NCBI RefSeq assembly: GCF_000950575.1
Contig: NZ_CP011005.1
Coordinates: 2,480,001 to 2,544,000 of the forward strand
Direction: 5' to 3'
DNA: 64,000 bases
DNA from: Psychromicrobium lacuslunae
GTDB taxonomy: Bacteria > Actinomycetota > Actinomycetes > Actinomycetales > Micrococcaceae
Shown here: in pieces, positions 7,420 through 16,302 of the stretch
How positions within the stretch are numbered: position 1 is the first letter of the stretch
Layout of the letters: each line of letters opens with the position of its first letter
Notes under the pieces: model-generated
The model's database searches: none
What the model was told of the DNA's origin: nothing
What the model saw: only the letters and a program-made list of their open reading frames with translations
Program-made: the position numbers and the translations under genes

Positions 7420-8400
7420 ATGAGCGCCAGCCACGTTACTGACCCCGGCGCAGTTAGCCCCAGCGCCGCCGAGACCGCCGTCGGACGTCGGCCCCCTGGC
7501 GCCTTCGCGGTCATCGGCCGGATCGCTTCAACCCTGTGGTCTAACTGGAAATCCCGACTTGGTCTGATCATTCTTGGCCTCTTCGTGCTGGTGGCGATTT
7601 TCGCCCCGCTACTGGCACCCTACGGCGCTAGCGACGATAGCTTCGTACGTAACGCGGATGCCAGCGCCGAGCATTGGATGGGCACCACTGCCGCGGGCGA
7701 AGACGTGCTCAGCCAACTCATTTACGGTGCCCGGATCAGCGTGCTGGTTGGCTTTATTGCCGGGCTGTTCTCCACCGCCGTCGCGGTACTGATCGGCCTG
7801 AGTTGGGGCTATATCCGCGGCTTCGCGGCCGAAGTGGTGGGTTTTATTGTGAACCTCTTCCTGGTGGTTCCCGGGATGCCGCTAATGATCGTGATCGCCG
7901 CCTACCTTCAAAACGGCGGGCTGACCATGATCATCGCGGTGATCACCATCACCGGCTGGGCGTGGGGTGCCAGAGTGCTGCGCAGTCAAACCCAATCGCT
8001 GCGCTCCCGGGATTTCGTCACCGCCGCCAGGTTCTCCGGGGACAGCGGTTTCCGGGTGGTGTTCAGCGAGATCCTGCCCAATATGACCTCGATCATCGCT
8101 GGCAGCTTCTTCGGCGCCGCCACCGCGGCGATCCTCGCCGAAGCCGGTCTGGAGTTCCTCGGGCTCGGCGATTCCAGTCTGGTCTCCTGGGGCACCATCC
8201 TGTACTGGGCGCAAAACTCCAATGCGCTGCTCACCGGTCAGTGGATTCTGCTGTTCGCACCGGGCCTGTGCATTGCCTTGCTGGCAATGAGCCTCACGCT
8301 GATCAACTTCGGCGTCGACGCGATCGGCAATCCGCGGCTGCGAGAAGGTAAAGCCCGCAAAACCAGCACACCACTCGCGACGGAAGGAATCAGCAAATGA
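7420..8400 (+). CDS. ABC importer permease, DppC type
   Basis: This 326-residue permease has the DppC plan. A soluble N-terminus of about 45 residues precedes the first helix, LGLIILGLFVLVAIFAPLLAPYG. The characteristic HWMGTTAAGEDVLSQLIYGAR segment follows (here GTTAAGEDVLSQLIYGAR), and then a binding-protein-dependent transport domain with the coupling loop DFVTAARFSGDSGFRVVFSE and the family segment EAGLEFLGLGDSSLVSWG. It pairs with the DppB-type permease. A 64-base gap separates the two, and the gene ends in an ATGA overlap with the ATPase gene. Confidence 0.94.
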   Translation: MSASHVTDPGAVSPSAAETAVGRRPPGAFAVIGRIASTLWSNWKSRLGLIILGLFVLVAIFAPLLAPYGASDDSFVRNADASAEHWMGTTAAGEDVLSQLIYGARISVLVGFIAGLFSTAVAVLIGLSWGYIRGFAAEVVGFIVNLFLVVPGMPLMIVIAAYLQNGGLTMIIAVITITGWAWGARVLRSQTQSLRSRDFVTAARFSGDSGFRVVFSEILPNMTSIIAGSFFGAATAAILAEAGLEFLGLGDSSLVSWGTILYWAQNSNALLTGQWILLFAPGLCIALLAMSLTLINFGVDAIGNPRLREGKARKTSTPLATEGISK

Positions 8401-10166
8401 GCCAGCCGAAACATTCAGCGCCGAGTGCCGAGCCGACGAAGCTCACCGGGGCCCTGCCAGCTACCAGCTTGCTCGATGTCAGGAATCTTTCCGTGGTCTA
8501 CGAATCAGCGGGCCAGGATCCCGTTCAGGCCGTGGACAGCGTCTCCTTCACCGTGGCCAAGGGCGAATTCGTCGGCTTGGTCGGCGAGTCTGGTTCGGGA
8601 AAGTCCACTCTGGGATTCGCAATCACTCGACTGCAAAAGCCCCCGGCACGGACCAATGGCGGCGAAATTCGCTTCGCCGGGCAAGACATTCGAGAGCTGG
8701 ACGAGGAACGGTTACGCCAGCAACGCCAGGGCGGCTTCGCGATGGTCCTGCAATCGGGCATGAACGCGCTCAACCCAGTGCGCACCATCCGAAATCACTT
8801 TGTCGATATTTTCAAGGCACATCGCCACGTTCCCAAAGTACGGTGGGATGAGCGAATGGCAGAGCTGATGGAAAAGGTAGAGCTCGACGCCGAGGTGTTG
8901 AGCCGCTACCCCGGCGAGCTCTCCGGCGGCATGCGGCAGCGGGTTTCGATTGCCCTAGCCCTTTCCCTCGAGCCGGAACTAATGGTCTTCGACGAACCGA
9001 CCACCGCGCTGGACGTCTTGGTGCAGCACGCCATTATGGACACCATCCGTTCCTTGCAAGCTTCCGAGGGCTTCACCGCGGTGCTAATCAGTCATGATCT
9101 GGGCATTGTTTTGGAGGTGACCGAACGAGTGTTGGTGATGCACGAGGGGCGCATTGTGGAGGACGCCTCGAGCCAAGACATCCTGGTACGCCCGCAAGAC
9201 GCCTACACCCAGATGTTGCTCAGCCACTATGCCGATCCCCGGGCCGAGGTGATCGAACTACCGGGCTTCGGTGTCTCCACAGCGACTAACGCACAACGCC
9301 AGGCCGATACTCACGACACCGAAAACGAACCGGTGCAACTGGCTTCGGCAGGCCGAACTCAGCAGGCTGCGATCGTGGTCGAGGACGTCGCCAAGGTTTA
9401 CCCGCGTCCGCGCCGCGGCGAGCCGGAAGTTCAAGCTCTCTCCGGCGTCAGTTTTCGGCTGGAACCTGGTGAAGCGCTGGCCTTGGTCGGTGCCTCGGGC
9501 AGCGGAAAGTCCACCTTGGCAAAGCTGATCACCGGGGTGGAAAAACCCAGCTCTGGCCAGGTGCAGTTTGGCGAAGCAGCGATCCCCGAATTGGGTCGGC
9601 GGGCACTGCGCGAGGTGCACCGCAAGGTCCAGATGATCTTCCAGGATCCTTACGCTGCGCTGAACCCGCTGCACACCGTAGAGCACACCTTGAGCCGACC
9701 CGTGCACAATTTCACCGAGCTGAAGGGCAGTGCGGTACGCCAGCGAGTCCTTGAGTTATTAGAGACCGTGGGCCTCACCCCGGTGGAACAGTTTGCCCAG
9801 AAGCTGCCGCACCAGCTCTCCGGCGGGCAGCGGCAACGAGTGGTGATCGCCCGGGCTTTGGCGAGCAACCCGCAGGTGCTGATTGCCGATGAGCCGGTCT
9901 CGATGCTGGATGTCACGTTGCGGGCCGGGGTGCTGGCCTTGCTGCGGGACCTGCGCGAAGAACGCGGGCTGAGCCTGCTCTACATCACCCATGATCTGCT
10001 CAGTGCCCGGCTGGTCACCGACAACATTATGGTGCTAGAAAATGGTCGGGTGGTGGAACGCGGAGCAACCGCGGATGTCCTGCAGCACCCGAGCCACGAC
10101 TACACCATTCGACTACTCGAAGCGGTACCCAACCCGCGTCGAGGCCTCAAGGAGCCAACTCGATGA
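8397..10166 (+). CDS. ABC importer ATPase with two fused nucleotide-binding domains
   Basis: The 589-residue protein is two complete ATPase domains in tandem, the DppD and DppF equivalents fused in one chain. Domain 1 has Walker A GESGSGKST, signature LSGGMRQR and Walker B LMVFDEPTTALD. Domain 2 has GASGSGKST, LSGGQRQR and VLIADEPVSMLD. A linker of about 60 residues (around 285-330) joins them. Each domain ends with the helices seen in oligopeptide importer ATPases (HPSHDYTIRLLEAVPNPR). ATP hydrolysis drives uptake through the two preceding permeases. The start overlaps the permease stop as ATGA, and its own stop overlaps the next gene in the same way. Confidence 0.95.
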   Translation: MSQPKHSAPSAEPTKLTGALPATSLLDVRNLSVVYESAGQDPVQAVDSVSFTVAKGEFVGLVGESGSGKSTLGFAITRLQKPPARTNGGEIRFAGQDIRELDEERLRQQRQGGFAMVLQSGMNALNPVRTIRNHFVDIFKAHRHVPKVRWDERMAELMEKVELDAEVLSRYPGELSGGMRQRVSIALALSLEPELMVFDEPTTALDVLVQHAIMDTIRSLQASEGFTAVLISHDLGIVLEVTERVLVMHEGRIVEDASSQDILVRPQDAYTQMLLSHYADPRAEVIELPGFGVSTATNAQRQADTHDTENEPVQLASAGRTQQAAIVVEDVAKVYPRPRRGEPEVQALSGVSFRLEPGEALALVGASGSGKSTLAKLITGVEKPSSGQVQFGEAAIPELGRRALREVHRKVQMIFQDPYAALNPLHTVEHTLSRPVHNFTELKGSAVRQRVLELLETVGLTPVEQFAQKLPHQLSGGQRQRVVIARALASNPQVLIADEPVSMLDVTLRAGVLALLRDLREERGLSLLYITHDLLSARLVTDNIMVLENGRVVERGATADVLQHPSHDYTIRLLEAVPNPRRGLKEPTR

Positions 10167-11086
10167 CGCTACCCATTGCACGCTTGGACAACTTTAAGAA
10201 AGTCCCGCCGTTCGGGGACTTCCCGATCCCAGCAGGGGTTGAGGTGATCGGAATACCAGCCGAGGTGGGTACCCTGACCGCTCTACACAGCACGCCTCGG
10301 GTGCCACAAGATCAAGCCAAGCCCGGCGGCATCCCGTGTGGCACGGTGCTGATTGTGCCGGGGTTCACCGGTTCCAAAGAGGACTTTCTGAGCTTCCTGC
10401 CACTGCTGGCGGAGCAAGGCTGGAACGTGTGGGTCTATAGCCAACGCGGTCAGGCGGATTCTTCGGCACCGTTGGGAACGGAAAATTATTCACTAGAAAA
10501 GCAGGCGTCCGATGTCGTCGAAGTCGCCTCACTGATCAGTCCCTCGCCGGTACACCTGCTCGGCCACAGCCTGGGCGGCGTGATCGCCTCGGCCGCCGCG
10601 ATCGCCTCGCCTTCGAGTTTCCGCAGCCTGACCATGTTCTGCTCCGGACCGCACGGCTGGCCTGATCGGCATCTGGAGACCACTGAAACCGTGACTCGAA
10701 CCGGCAGTCTCGGGCTCTGGGAACGGGACAACCCTGAATTGATTGACGCCAGCGATGCCGAACTCGGCCCGGAAGTGGCTTTCCTGCGGATGCGAGCCGC
10801 GCACACCTCGAACGACAATCTGCTTGCGGGTGCCGAGATCCTCCGCAACCACCAAGACCCCAGTGCCGCTCTCCGCGGCAGCGGCTTACCGGTGCTGGTC
10901 ACCCACGGTCAAGACGACGAAGCCTGGCCGCAAAGTGCACAACGGCAGCTGGCACTAGACATCGGCGAACGGGCGCAATACCGGGTGATTCCGGCTGGAG
11001 CACACTCACCACAGCTCGAGGCTCCGCAGGCCTCAGCCGCCACTCTCGATGCCTTTTGGCACTCGCTCGCAGTATCAGATTCCTAA
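10163..11086 (+). CDS. Alpha/beta hydrolase
   Basis: The 307-residue protein has the alpha/beta hydrolase core. It shows an oxyanion-side strand VLIVPGFTGSKEDFLSFLP, the nucleophile elbow GHSLGG (Ser at about residue 135), a late acid region VLVTHGQDDEAWP, and a catalytic His in AGAHSPQLEAP. It starts by an ATGA overlap with the ATPase gene and precedes the beta-glucosidase, so it belongs to the import operon. A plausible but unproven role is removal of acyl or acetyl groups from imported glycosides. No signal peptide is visible, so it acts in the cytoplasm. Confidence 0.85.
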   Translation: MTLPIARLDNFKKVPPFGDFPIPAGVEVIGIPAEVGTLTALHSTPRVPQDQAKPGGIPCGTVLIVPGFTGSKEDFLSFLPLLAEQGWNVWVYSQRGQADSSAPLGTENYSLEKQASDVVEVASLISPSPVHLLGHSLGGVIASAAAIASPSSFRSLTMFCSGPHGWPDRHLETTETVTRTGSLGLWERDNPELIDASDAELGPEVAFLRMRAAHTSNDNLLAGAEILRNHQDPSAALRGSGLPVLVTHGQDDEAWPQSAQRQLALDIGERAQYRVIPAGAHSPQLEAPQASAATLDAFWHSLAVSDS

Positions 11087-11112
11087 GCTAGCTCACGACA
11101 AAAGGAGTACCA

Positions 11113-12306
11113 ATGCTCAGTTTCCCCGACGGATTCCTCTGGGGGGCAGCCACCGCCGCCCATCAGATCGAGGGAAACAATGTGAACAGCGACTGGTGGG
11201 TCAAGGAGCACACTCCCGGCACCTCCATCGTTGAGCCCAGCGGCGACGCAGCGGATAGCTACCATCGCTACCGCGAGGATATGAAGCTGCTCGCCGATGC
11301 CGGGTTGAATTCCTATCGGTTCTCCATTGAGTGGTCCCGGATCGAGCCGGAACGGGGGTGTGTTTCGCGTGCCGAGATCGATCACTATCGCCGAATGGTT
11401 GAAGCAGCACACGAATTCGGCCTGAACCCGGTGGTCACGCTCATGCACTTCACCGTGCCGCGTTGGATGCACGACGCCGGCTTCTGGCGCAATCCGGAAG
11501 CGCCAGAACTCTTCGCCCGTTATACCGAGCTGGCGCTGCCAGTGGTTTCCGAAGGGGTGGACTACGTCTGCACCATTAATGAGCCAAATATCGCCGCGAT
11601 GATCGCCGGCGGTGAAGACGCCTCTAATCTGGTCGCCTACGGCCTGCCGAACCCGGATCTACACGTCGCCGATGCGTTGCTCGAATCGCACCACCGTTCC
11701 CGCGAGGTGCTCTCCTCGGTCTCCGGGTTGAAAACCGGCTGGACGGTAGCCACCCAGGCCTTCCACTCCACCGGTGAACCCAGCGTCGATGGTGGCCCGA
11801 GCGCCGATGAAAAACTCCGTGAATACGGTTATCCGCGCGACGACTGGTACTTAGAGCAATCCGCGGGTGACGATTTTGTCGGCGTGCAGGCCTACACCCG
11901 AACCTTCATTGGCCCGCAGGGTCCGCTGCCGGTTTCCGCCGAGGTGGAGACCACACTGACCGGCTGGGAATTCTTCCCGCCTGCCCTTGAAATAGGAGTT
12001 CGCAGCGCCTGGGAGCTCTCGGGAGGCGTGCCCGTGATGGTCACCGAAAATGGCATTGCCACCGCCGATGACAGCCGCCGGATCGCCTACACCGAGGATG
12101 CTTTGCAAGGCTTACACGCAGCCATCGCCGACGGCATTGACGTGCGTGGCTACCTGCATTGGAGCGCACTGGACAACTACGAATGGGCCAGCGGTTACCG
12201 ACCAACCTTCGGTCTCATCGGTTTCGACCGGGAGACCTTCGAACGGCGACCCAAGCCCTCGCTGGCTTGGTTGGGATCGGTGGCGCAGCGGAACGGGCTG
12301 GGCTGA
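11113..12306 (+). CDS. Glycoside hydrolase family 1 beta-glucosidase
   Basis: The 397-residue protein is a GH1 retaining glycosidase. FPDGFLWGAATAAHQIEG at the N-terminus is the family signature. The acid/base Glu is in TINEPN (E157), the nucleophile in VTENG (E312), and the C-terminal LHWSALDNYEWASGY is the aglycone/sugar-binding segment. At 397 residues it is shorter than the typical 440-480 residue GH1 enzyme. It is cytosolic and last in the importer operon, so it probably splits imported beta-glucosides or cellobiose to glucose. It has a good ribosome site (AAAGGAG) before the ATG. Confidence 0.95.
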   Translation: MLSFPDGFLWGAATAAHQIEGNNVNSDWWVKEHTPGTSIVEPSGDAADSYHRYREDMKLLADAGLNSYRFSIEWSRIEPERGCVSRAEIDHYRRMVEAAHEFGLNPVVTLMHFTVPRWMHDAGFWRNPEAPELFARYTELALPVVSEGVDYVCTINEPNIAAMIAGGEDASNLVAYGLPNPDLHVADALLESHHRSREVLSSVSGLKTGWTVATQAFHSTGEPSVDGGPSADEKLREYGYPRDDWYLEQSAGDDFVGVQAYTRTFIGPQGPLPVSAEVETTLTGWEFFPPALEIGVRSAWELSGGVPVMVTENGIATADDSRRIAYTEDALQGLHAAIADGIDVRGYLHWSALDNYEWASGYRPTFGLIGFDRETFERRPKPSLAWLGSVAQRNGLG

Positions 12307-12326
12307 CTGACGGAGGCTGATGCTCG

Positions 12327-12366
12327 ACGACGGCGCGGTGATGAGATACGCCCATCGCGCCGTCGT
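12327..12366. terminator. Hairpin between convergent genes
   Basis: An 11-bp perfect stem (ACGACGGCGCG at 12327-12337 with its complement at 12356-12366) closes an 18-base loop and is followed by GTTT. It lies between the beta-glucosidase stop and the stop of the reverse-strand gene, so it may terminate both. Confidence 0.6.
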
Positions 12367-12377
12367 GTTTGATCTCG

Positions 12378-12851
12378 CTAACGCCTCTTCGCCATCAGCG
12401 TTCCGCGCTGCACCCTAATCACGGTGTTCATTACCGCGATCAGGAACATCACCACGATGGCTACCCAGAACACCCACATCTCCAGGTGCATTTCTTCGAC
12501 CAGCTCGAAAGTCTCCTTGACCGCGATCAGGAAAGCTCCGGTGGCGACGTAGACCCAGCCGGTGGCCTTGTTCATAAACGAGACGAGAACTGCAGCATCG
12601 TCTGCCGGTAGCTGAGAGAAATACTCTCGTCGATAGCGATCACTGCGGCGTTTTTCGAGAAAAATCTTGACCGGCGGCAACAGCCACCACCAGGGAGACA
12701 CCTTGCCCGAGGCATCGCCATCCGGCTGGTCGAGCAAGTATCGCTTACCCGCGGCCTCGTGCTCTCGCAGTTCAACGGCTGCCTGGAAAATAGGCCCAGC
12801 GACTAAAAACCAGCCACCGGCAAAGCCGGCCCAGGCGATCAAGAGTTCCAT
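12378..12851 (-). CDS. Conserved-type membrane protein of unknown function
   Basis: The 157-residue protein has a hydrophobic N-terminus (about residues 4-24), a charged middle rich in Arg, Glu and Trp (WWWLLPPVKIFLEKRRSDRY) and two C-terminal membrane helices (about 95-112 and 125-145), ending in basic residues. I do not recognise the family. It stands alone, convergent with the glycosidase operon and divergent from the tyrosine phosphatase gene. It is a credible gene by length, codon pattern and membrane topology, but no function is assigned. Confidence 0.7.
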   Translation of the reverse strand: MELLIAWAGFAGGWFLVAGPIFQAAVELREHEAAGKRYLLDQPDGDASGKVSPWWWLLPPVKIFLEKRRSDRYRREYFSQLPADDAAVLVSFMNKATGWVYVATGAFLIAVKETFELVEEMHLEMWVFWVAIVVMFLIAVMNTVIRVQRGTLMAKRR

Positions 12852-12946
12852 GCCGTTATCTTAGCCAGCCGAGTTGCCGAATCGACTGAGCTGATCGCTG
12901 CCTCGTTAGCTGCGCGAGCGAAGCGCGGTCTGAGTACAGTGGAGGT

Positions 12947-13435
12947 ATGAGTTCTCGCTACCGGATCGTGACCGTCTGTACGGGAAATATCTGTCGATCC
13001 CCGATGGCCGAGGTCATCCTCCGCCAAGCTTTTCAGGATTCCGAAGTAGAACTGGATTCCGCTGGCACCACGGATTGGGAACGTGGCAGTCCGATCGACC
13101 CGCGCGCTATCTCGGTGCTGGAGAAACACAACGTCGAAATTGGTAGCGGTCACCAGGCGCGTAAGTTTCAGCCAGAAGACTTCGTCACCAGCGATCTGAT
13201 CTTGGCCCTAGACACCGATCATTTCGACTGGCTGCAGCGACACGCTCCAAGCGCGACTAACTCGGAGATCCGGCTGCTGCGCGAGTTCGACCCCGCAGCG
13301 GACAAAGCCGATCTAGGCATCGCCGACCCCTGGTACGGTGACCTGAGCGATTTTGAAGAGACCTACCGGCTGATCACCGCCGCACTTCCCGGCGTCGTGG
13401 AATACGTCCAGACCTCGGCGGCCGGGCATGCCTGA
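12947..13435 (+). CDS. Low-molecular-weight protein-tyrosine phosphatase
   Basis: The 162-residue protein has the LMW-PTP phosphate loop CTGNICRS (Cys11 nucleophile, Arg17) right after the first strand and the general acid in IADPWYGD (Asp127). Its length is typical of bacterial members, which dephosphorylate tyrosine on kinases and regulators of polysaccharide export or stress. It overlaps the start of the PabB fusion gene by eight bases, so the two are translationally coupled, although their functions are not obviously linked. Confidence 0.93.
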   Translation: MSSRYRIVTVCTGNICRSPMAEVILRQAFQDSEVELDSAGTTDWERGSPIDPRAISVLEKHNVEIGSGHQARKFQPEDFVTSDLILALDTDHFDWLQRHAPSATNSEIRLLREFDPAADKADLGIADPWYGDLSDFEETYRLITAALPGVVEYVQTSAAGHA

Positions 13436-15545
13436 GTTGCCTGCCTCGCCGTTCCCCGGCCCGCAGATCTCCAGTCAGCCTCGTCCGCGCGCTCGCCAGA
13501 CGCCGGTGATCATTGCCATTGATGGTCGCTCCGGCGCCGGTAAAACTTCCTTAGCCTTAGAACTAGCCTCCTTGCTGCGGAAGCATCGCGAGGTCTCGCT
13601 GTTCCACCTGGAAGACATCTATCCGGGCTGGAACGGCCTAGTGGCCGGCGTGGATAGATACGTGCAAACCGTGCTGACCCCGCTCAGCCAAGGGCTCGAC
13701 GCCGAGTGGGTGAGCTGGGATTGGGAAGCTCATTTTGACGGCGAGGCTCGGCGCACCGCGACGGCACCGATCGTCATCATCGAGGGCGTGGGGGCTGCCC
13801 AGCTAGCTGCCCGGGAACTGCTCGACGTGGTGATTTGGGTGGCAGCGGACGATGAGCTGCGCAAGCAGCGAGCGCTCAGCCGCGATGGCGAAACCTACGC
13901 CCCTTACTGGGAGCTTTGGGCGGCTCAAGAAGAAATGCTGCTGGCCGAATACCAACCCGTCCATGACGCCGATATCGTGCTCAATGCTGACGGCCCGGCG
14001 GCGGCCAGGCCCACCGACACCTTAGCCGCACTCGGCACGATTCCTGAGCTCAGCAATTTACTCGCGCCGGAATTGCTGCAGCAGCGAGAGCGTCAGATCG
14101 TCGCTGACCAGCTACCTTTCCGCGGTGACACCTTGGGGCTGTTCAATCGGCTGTTCGGAAAGTCTCGGCACGCGGTCTGGCTGGACAGTTCGGATGCTGG
14201 CGCGCTCTCCGGGCGGAACCGGTTCTCCCTGATGGCCGACGACGGTGGCGCCTCCGGGCAGTTAGCACTGCACTCCAATGGGCTCACTCGGTTGCTCATC
14301 AACGACGTCGAGGTTCGGTTACCGGGCCCCTTCTTCTCCTGGTTGGACCGGCAGTGGTCAAGCACCGGTTCGAACCTCGAGGCCACTGCCCCCGGCTTTC
14401 AATTGGGCTGGTTGGGGTACCTGGGCTATGAATTGAAGCGCGAAAGCGGCGGCTCAGACCAAGCCGCGGCTACTCCGGACGCTGCGCTGATCTTCGCCGA
14501 CCGCGCCGTCGTCATTGATCACCAGGAGCACCTGGCCTGGGCGCTCAGCTTCGAATCGTCCGAGGAGTCAGCTCAATGGCTGGAAGAGGTCAGGGAAGCT
14601 ATCAAGCCGACGGCCCCTGCCGCCGATCGTCTCGGTGCCGAGCCGATCAAGATTGACCTCGATGATGCCGCGCTGAATGCGGCTGCTGCGTTAAGAAACT
14701 CGCTAAGTTCAGAGGCCAAACTGCGGGATTCTGCCGCCGGATATCAGAATAAAGTCAGCCAATCTCAGCATCAGATCACCGAAGGTAATAGTTACGAAGT
14801 CTGCCTAACCACGGCGCTCGACTTTCAACTAGACGCCGATCCGCTAGCGCTCTACGCCTTGCTACGCTGCGCCAACCCCGCTCCCTTCGCTTCGTTTCTG
14901 CGCTTCGGCAAACTTGCTGTACTGAGCACCTCTCCGGAGCGTTTTCTCAGCATTAGTGCCACCGGCAGCCTCAAGGCCGAGCCAATCAAAGGCACCCGGC
15001 GCAGAGACCAAGACCCAGCGGTAGATCGGGCGCTGCGGGACGAGCTAGCTAACTCGGCAAAAGACCGTGCAGAGAACGTGATGATCGTCGATCTAATGCG
15101 CAATGACCTCTCCCGTTTCGCGGATCCGGAATCGGTTAAAGTCAGTCGACTGTGTGACGTCGAAAGCTATGCCAGCGTCCATCAACTAGTCAGCACCATC
15201 GAGGCTCAACTTTCCCCGGGAGCCTCGCGGGCCGAGGCGGTTGCCGTCGCTTTCCCCGCCGGGTCAATGACGGGAGCACCGAAGATCAGCACCATGCACA
15301 TCCTCGATGACCTGGAAGCAGCCCCTCGCGGCGTCTATTCCGGAGCTATTGGCTACTTTTCCCGCGACGGCAGCTGCGATCTTTCGGTGGTGATCCGCAC
15401 TCTGGTGCTCAACGATGGGCAGGCCAGCCTCGGTGTGGGCGGTGCAATTACCGCCGATTCGATCCCGGAAGCGGAGTGGGACGAGGTCCAAGCCAAAGCC
15501 TTCGGCGTACTCAATGCGCTCGGTTTGGAGTTTCCGGAGGGCTAA
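13428..15545 (+). CDS. pabB: Fusion of uridine-kinase-like P-loop domain with aminodeoxychorismate synthase component I (PabB)
   Basis: The 705-residue protein has two parts. Residues 25-205 form a P-loop kinase domain: Walker A GRSGAGKTS at about 33-41, the FHLEDIYPGW segment of uridine/pantothenate-kinase-like enzymes, and PIVIIEGVGA. Residues 220-700 are a chorismate-utilising enzyme with PIKGTRRRD at about 519 and GSMTGAPKIS at about 612-621. The PIKGT motif is the one that marks PabB rather than anthranilate synthase. PabB converts chorismate and ammonia to 4-amino-4-deoxychorismate for folate. No glutamine amidotransferase domain is fused, so PabA must be supplied elsewhere. The lyase gene pabC follows after a 1.95-kb AT-rich insertion. 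The kinase substrate is unknown. Confidence 0.88.
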   Translation: MPELPASPFPGPQISSQPRPRARQTPVIIAIDGRSGAGKTSLALELASLLRKHREVSLFHLEDIYPGWNGLVAGVDRYVQTVLTPLSQGLDAEWVSWDWEAHFDGEARRTATAPIVIIEGVGAAQLAARELLDVVIWVAADDELRKQRALSRDGETYAPYWELWAAQEEMLLAEYQPVHDADIVLNADGPAAARPTDTLAALGTIPELSNLLAPELLQQRERQIVADQLPFRGDTLGLFNRLFGKSRHAVWLDSSDAGALSGRNRFSLMADDGGASGQLALHSNGLTRLLINDVEVRLPGPFFSWLDRQWSSTGSNLEATAPGFQLGWLGYLGYELKRESGGSDQAAATPDAALIFADRAVVIDHQEHLAWALSFESSEESAQWLEEVREAIKPTAPAADRLGAEPIKIDLDDAALNAAAALRNSLSSEAKLRDSAAGYQNKVSQSQHQITEGNSYEVCLTTALDFQLDADPLALYALLRCANPAPFASFLRFGKLAVLSTSPERFLSISATGSLKAEPIKGTRRRDQDPAVDRALRDELANSAKDRAENVMIVDLMRNDLSRFADPESVKVSRLCDVESYASVHQLVSTIEAQLSPGASRAEAVAVAFPAGSMTGAPKISTMHILDDLEAAPRGVYSGAIGYFSRDGSCDLSVVIRTLVLNDGQASLGVGGAITADSIPEAEWDEVQAKAFGVLNALGLEFPEG

Positions 15546-15626
15546 CCTTGCCCGCCCCCATCGATCATTGAATTTGCTACGATGCACTGATACTGAACTT
15601 CAAGACAGCTTAGGGAATCTATACAA

Positions 15627-16183
15627 ATGGGCACGTCTTTAAATAGAGATCTCCGCGTTGAGTACATGGAACGCTGGAATACGGGAATTTCGTCGGCCAG
15701 CAAACAGCTAAAAGAGGAAGCCGTTCAGTTATCATACGAAACCGGAAAGGGCGTGCGACAAGGCTGGTTCACCGCCGCGATTTTTGAAAATATAGAAACA
15801 AATAACCAACCCCGCTGCTTTCTCGAAATTAGATCAACCAGAGAGTTTTTTAAGGTTTTTTTCCTTAATAGACTGGGCACGATTACCCAAATCTTCTCTT
15901 TCAAGTCAGTCGATAACAAGCTGTTCATGCTTCAATTGATGGACTATACATACTCCGACGAAACAAGGCGATATGACAAAATGAAGCCGAACTGGTAGAG
16001 ACATATCTCTACCACCCTAATGGTGACCTGAAATATACCACTTATCTCGTTGCTGAAAGAAAAACTACAGTCGAAAATTATAGATCAATCGACGTCTCGG
16101 CGAACTGGGAAGAAATCCCTGAGTTCGGAAGGTGGGAGTCATTGATCCGCAAAGAAGAGCGCTGGACACCGCCACAAGCTTAG
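15627..16183 (+). pseudogene. Immunity-like protein gene, frameshifted in an A run
   Basis: The first frame runs from ATG 15627 to TAG 15996-15998 (123 residues). The next frame then continues the same protein-like text to TAG 16181-16183. Reading through with one extra A in the run near 15976-15980 gives DKNEAELVETYLYHPNGDL across the junction and a protein of about 185 residues ending KEERWTPPQA. The break is therefore a one-base deletion in a homopolymer (or a base-calling error). The composition is AT-rich compared with flanking genes. The YLYHPNGDLKYT pattern and the lone placement resemble small immunity proteins of polymorphic toxin systems, but I do not recognise a named family. Confidence 0.65.
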
Positions 16184-16223
16184 AACAGCCACACGATTCA
16201 GGTGCGTTCGGAATTCCGCGCAA

Positions 16224-16238
16224 TGAGAATCCTTCTCA
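16224..16238. promoter_or_regulatory. Palindrome TGAGAA-N3-TTCTCA upstream of the unknown AT-rich gene
   Basis: A perfect dyad with six-base arms lies 65 bases upstream of the 16303 start. It resembles Fur/Zur-family operator geometry (7-1-7), and a near copy lies at 53113-53127. Binding by any particular protein is inference. Confidence 0.35.
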
Positions 16239-16302
16239 ATATTATTGAGACTTCATTCTTCGGGATAGTCCGCTGCCGCTGATAGCTCAAGAAGGATTTA
16301 CT

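Noticed and set aside
7674-8351. 225-residue forward frame within the DppC-type permease gene
   Set aside because: Arg/His-rich and lacks membrane pattern; the permease frame has all family motifs.
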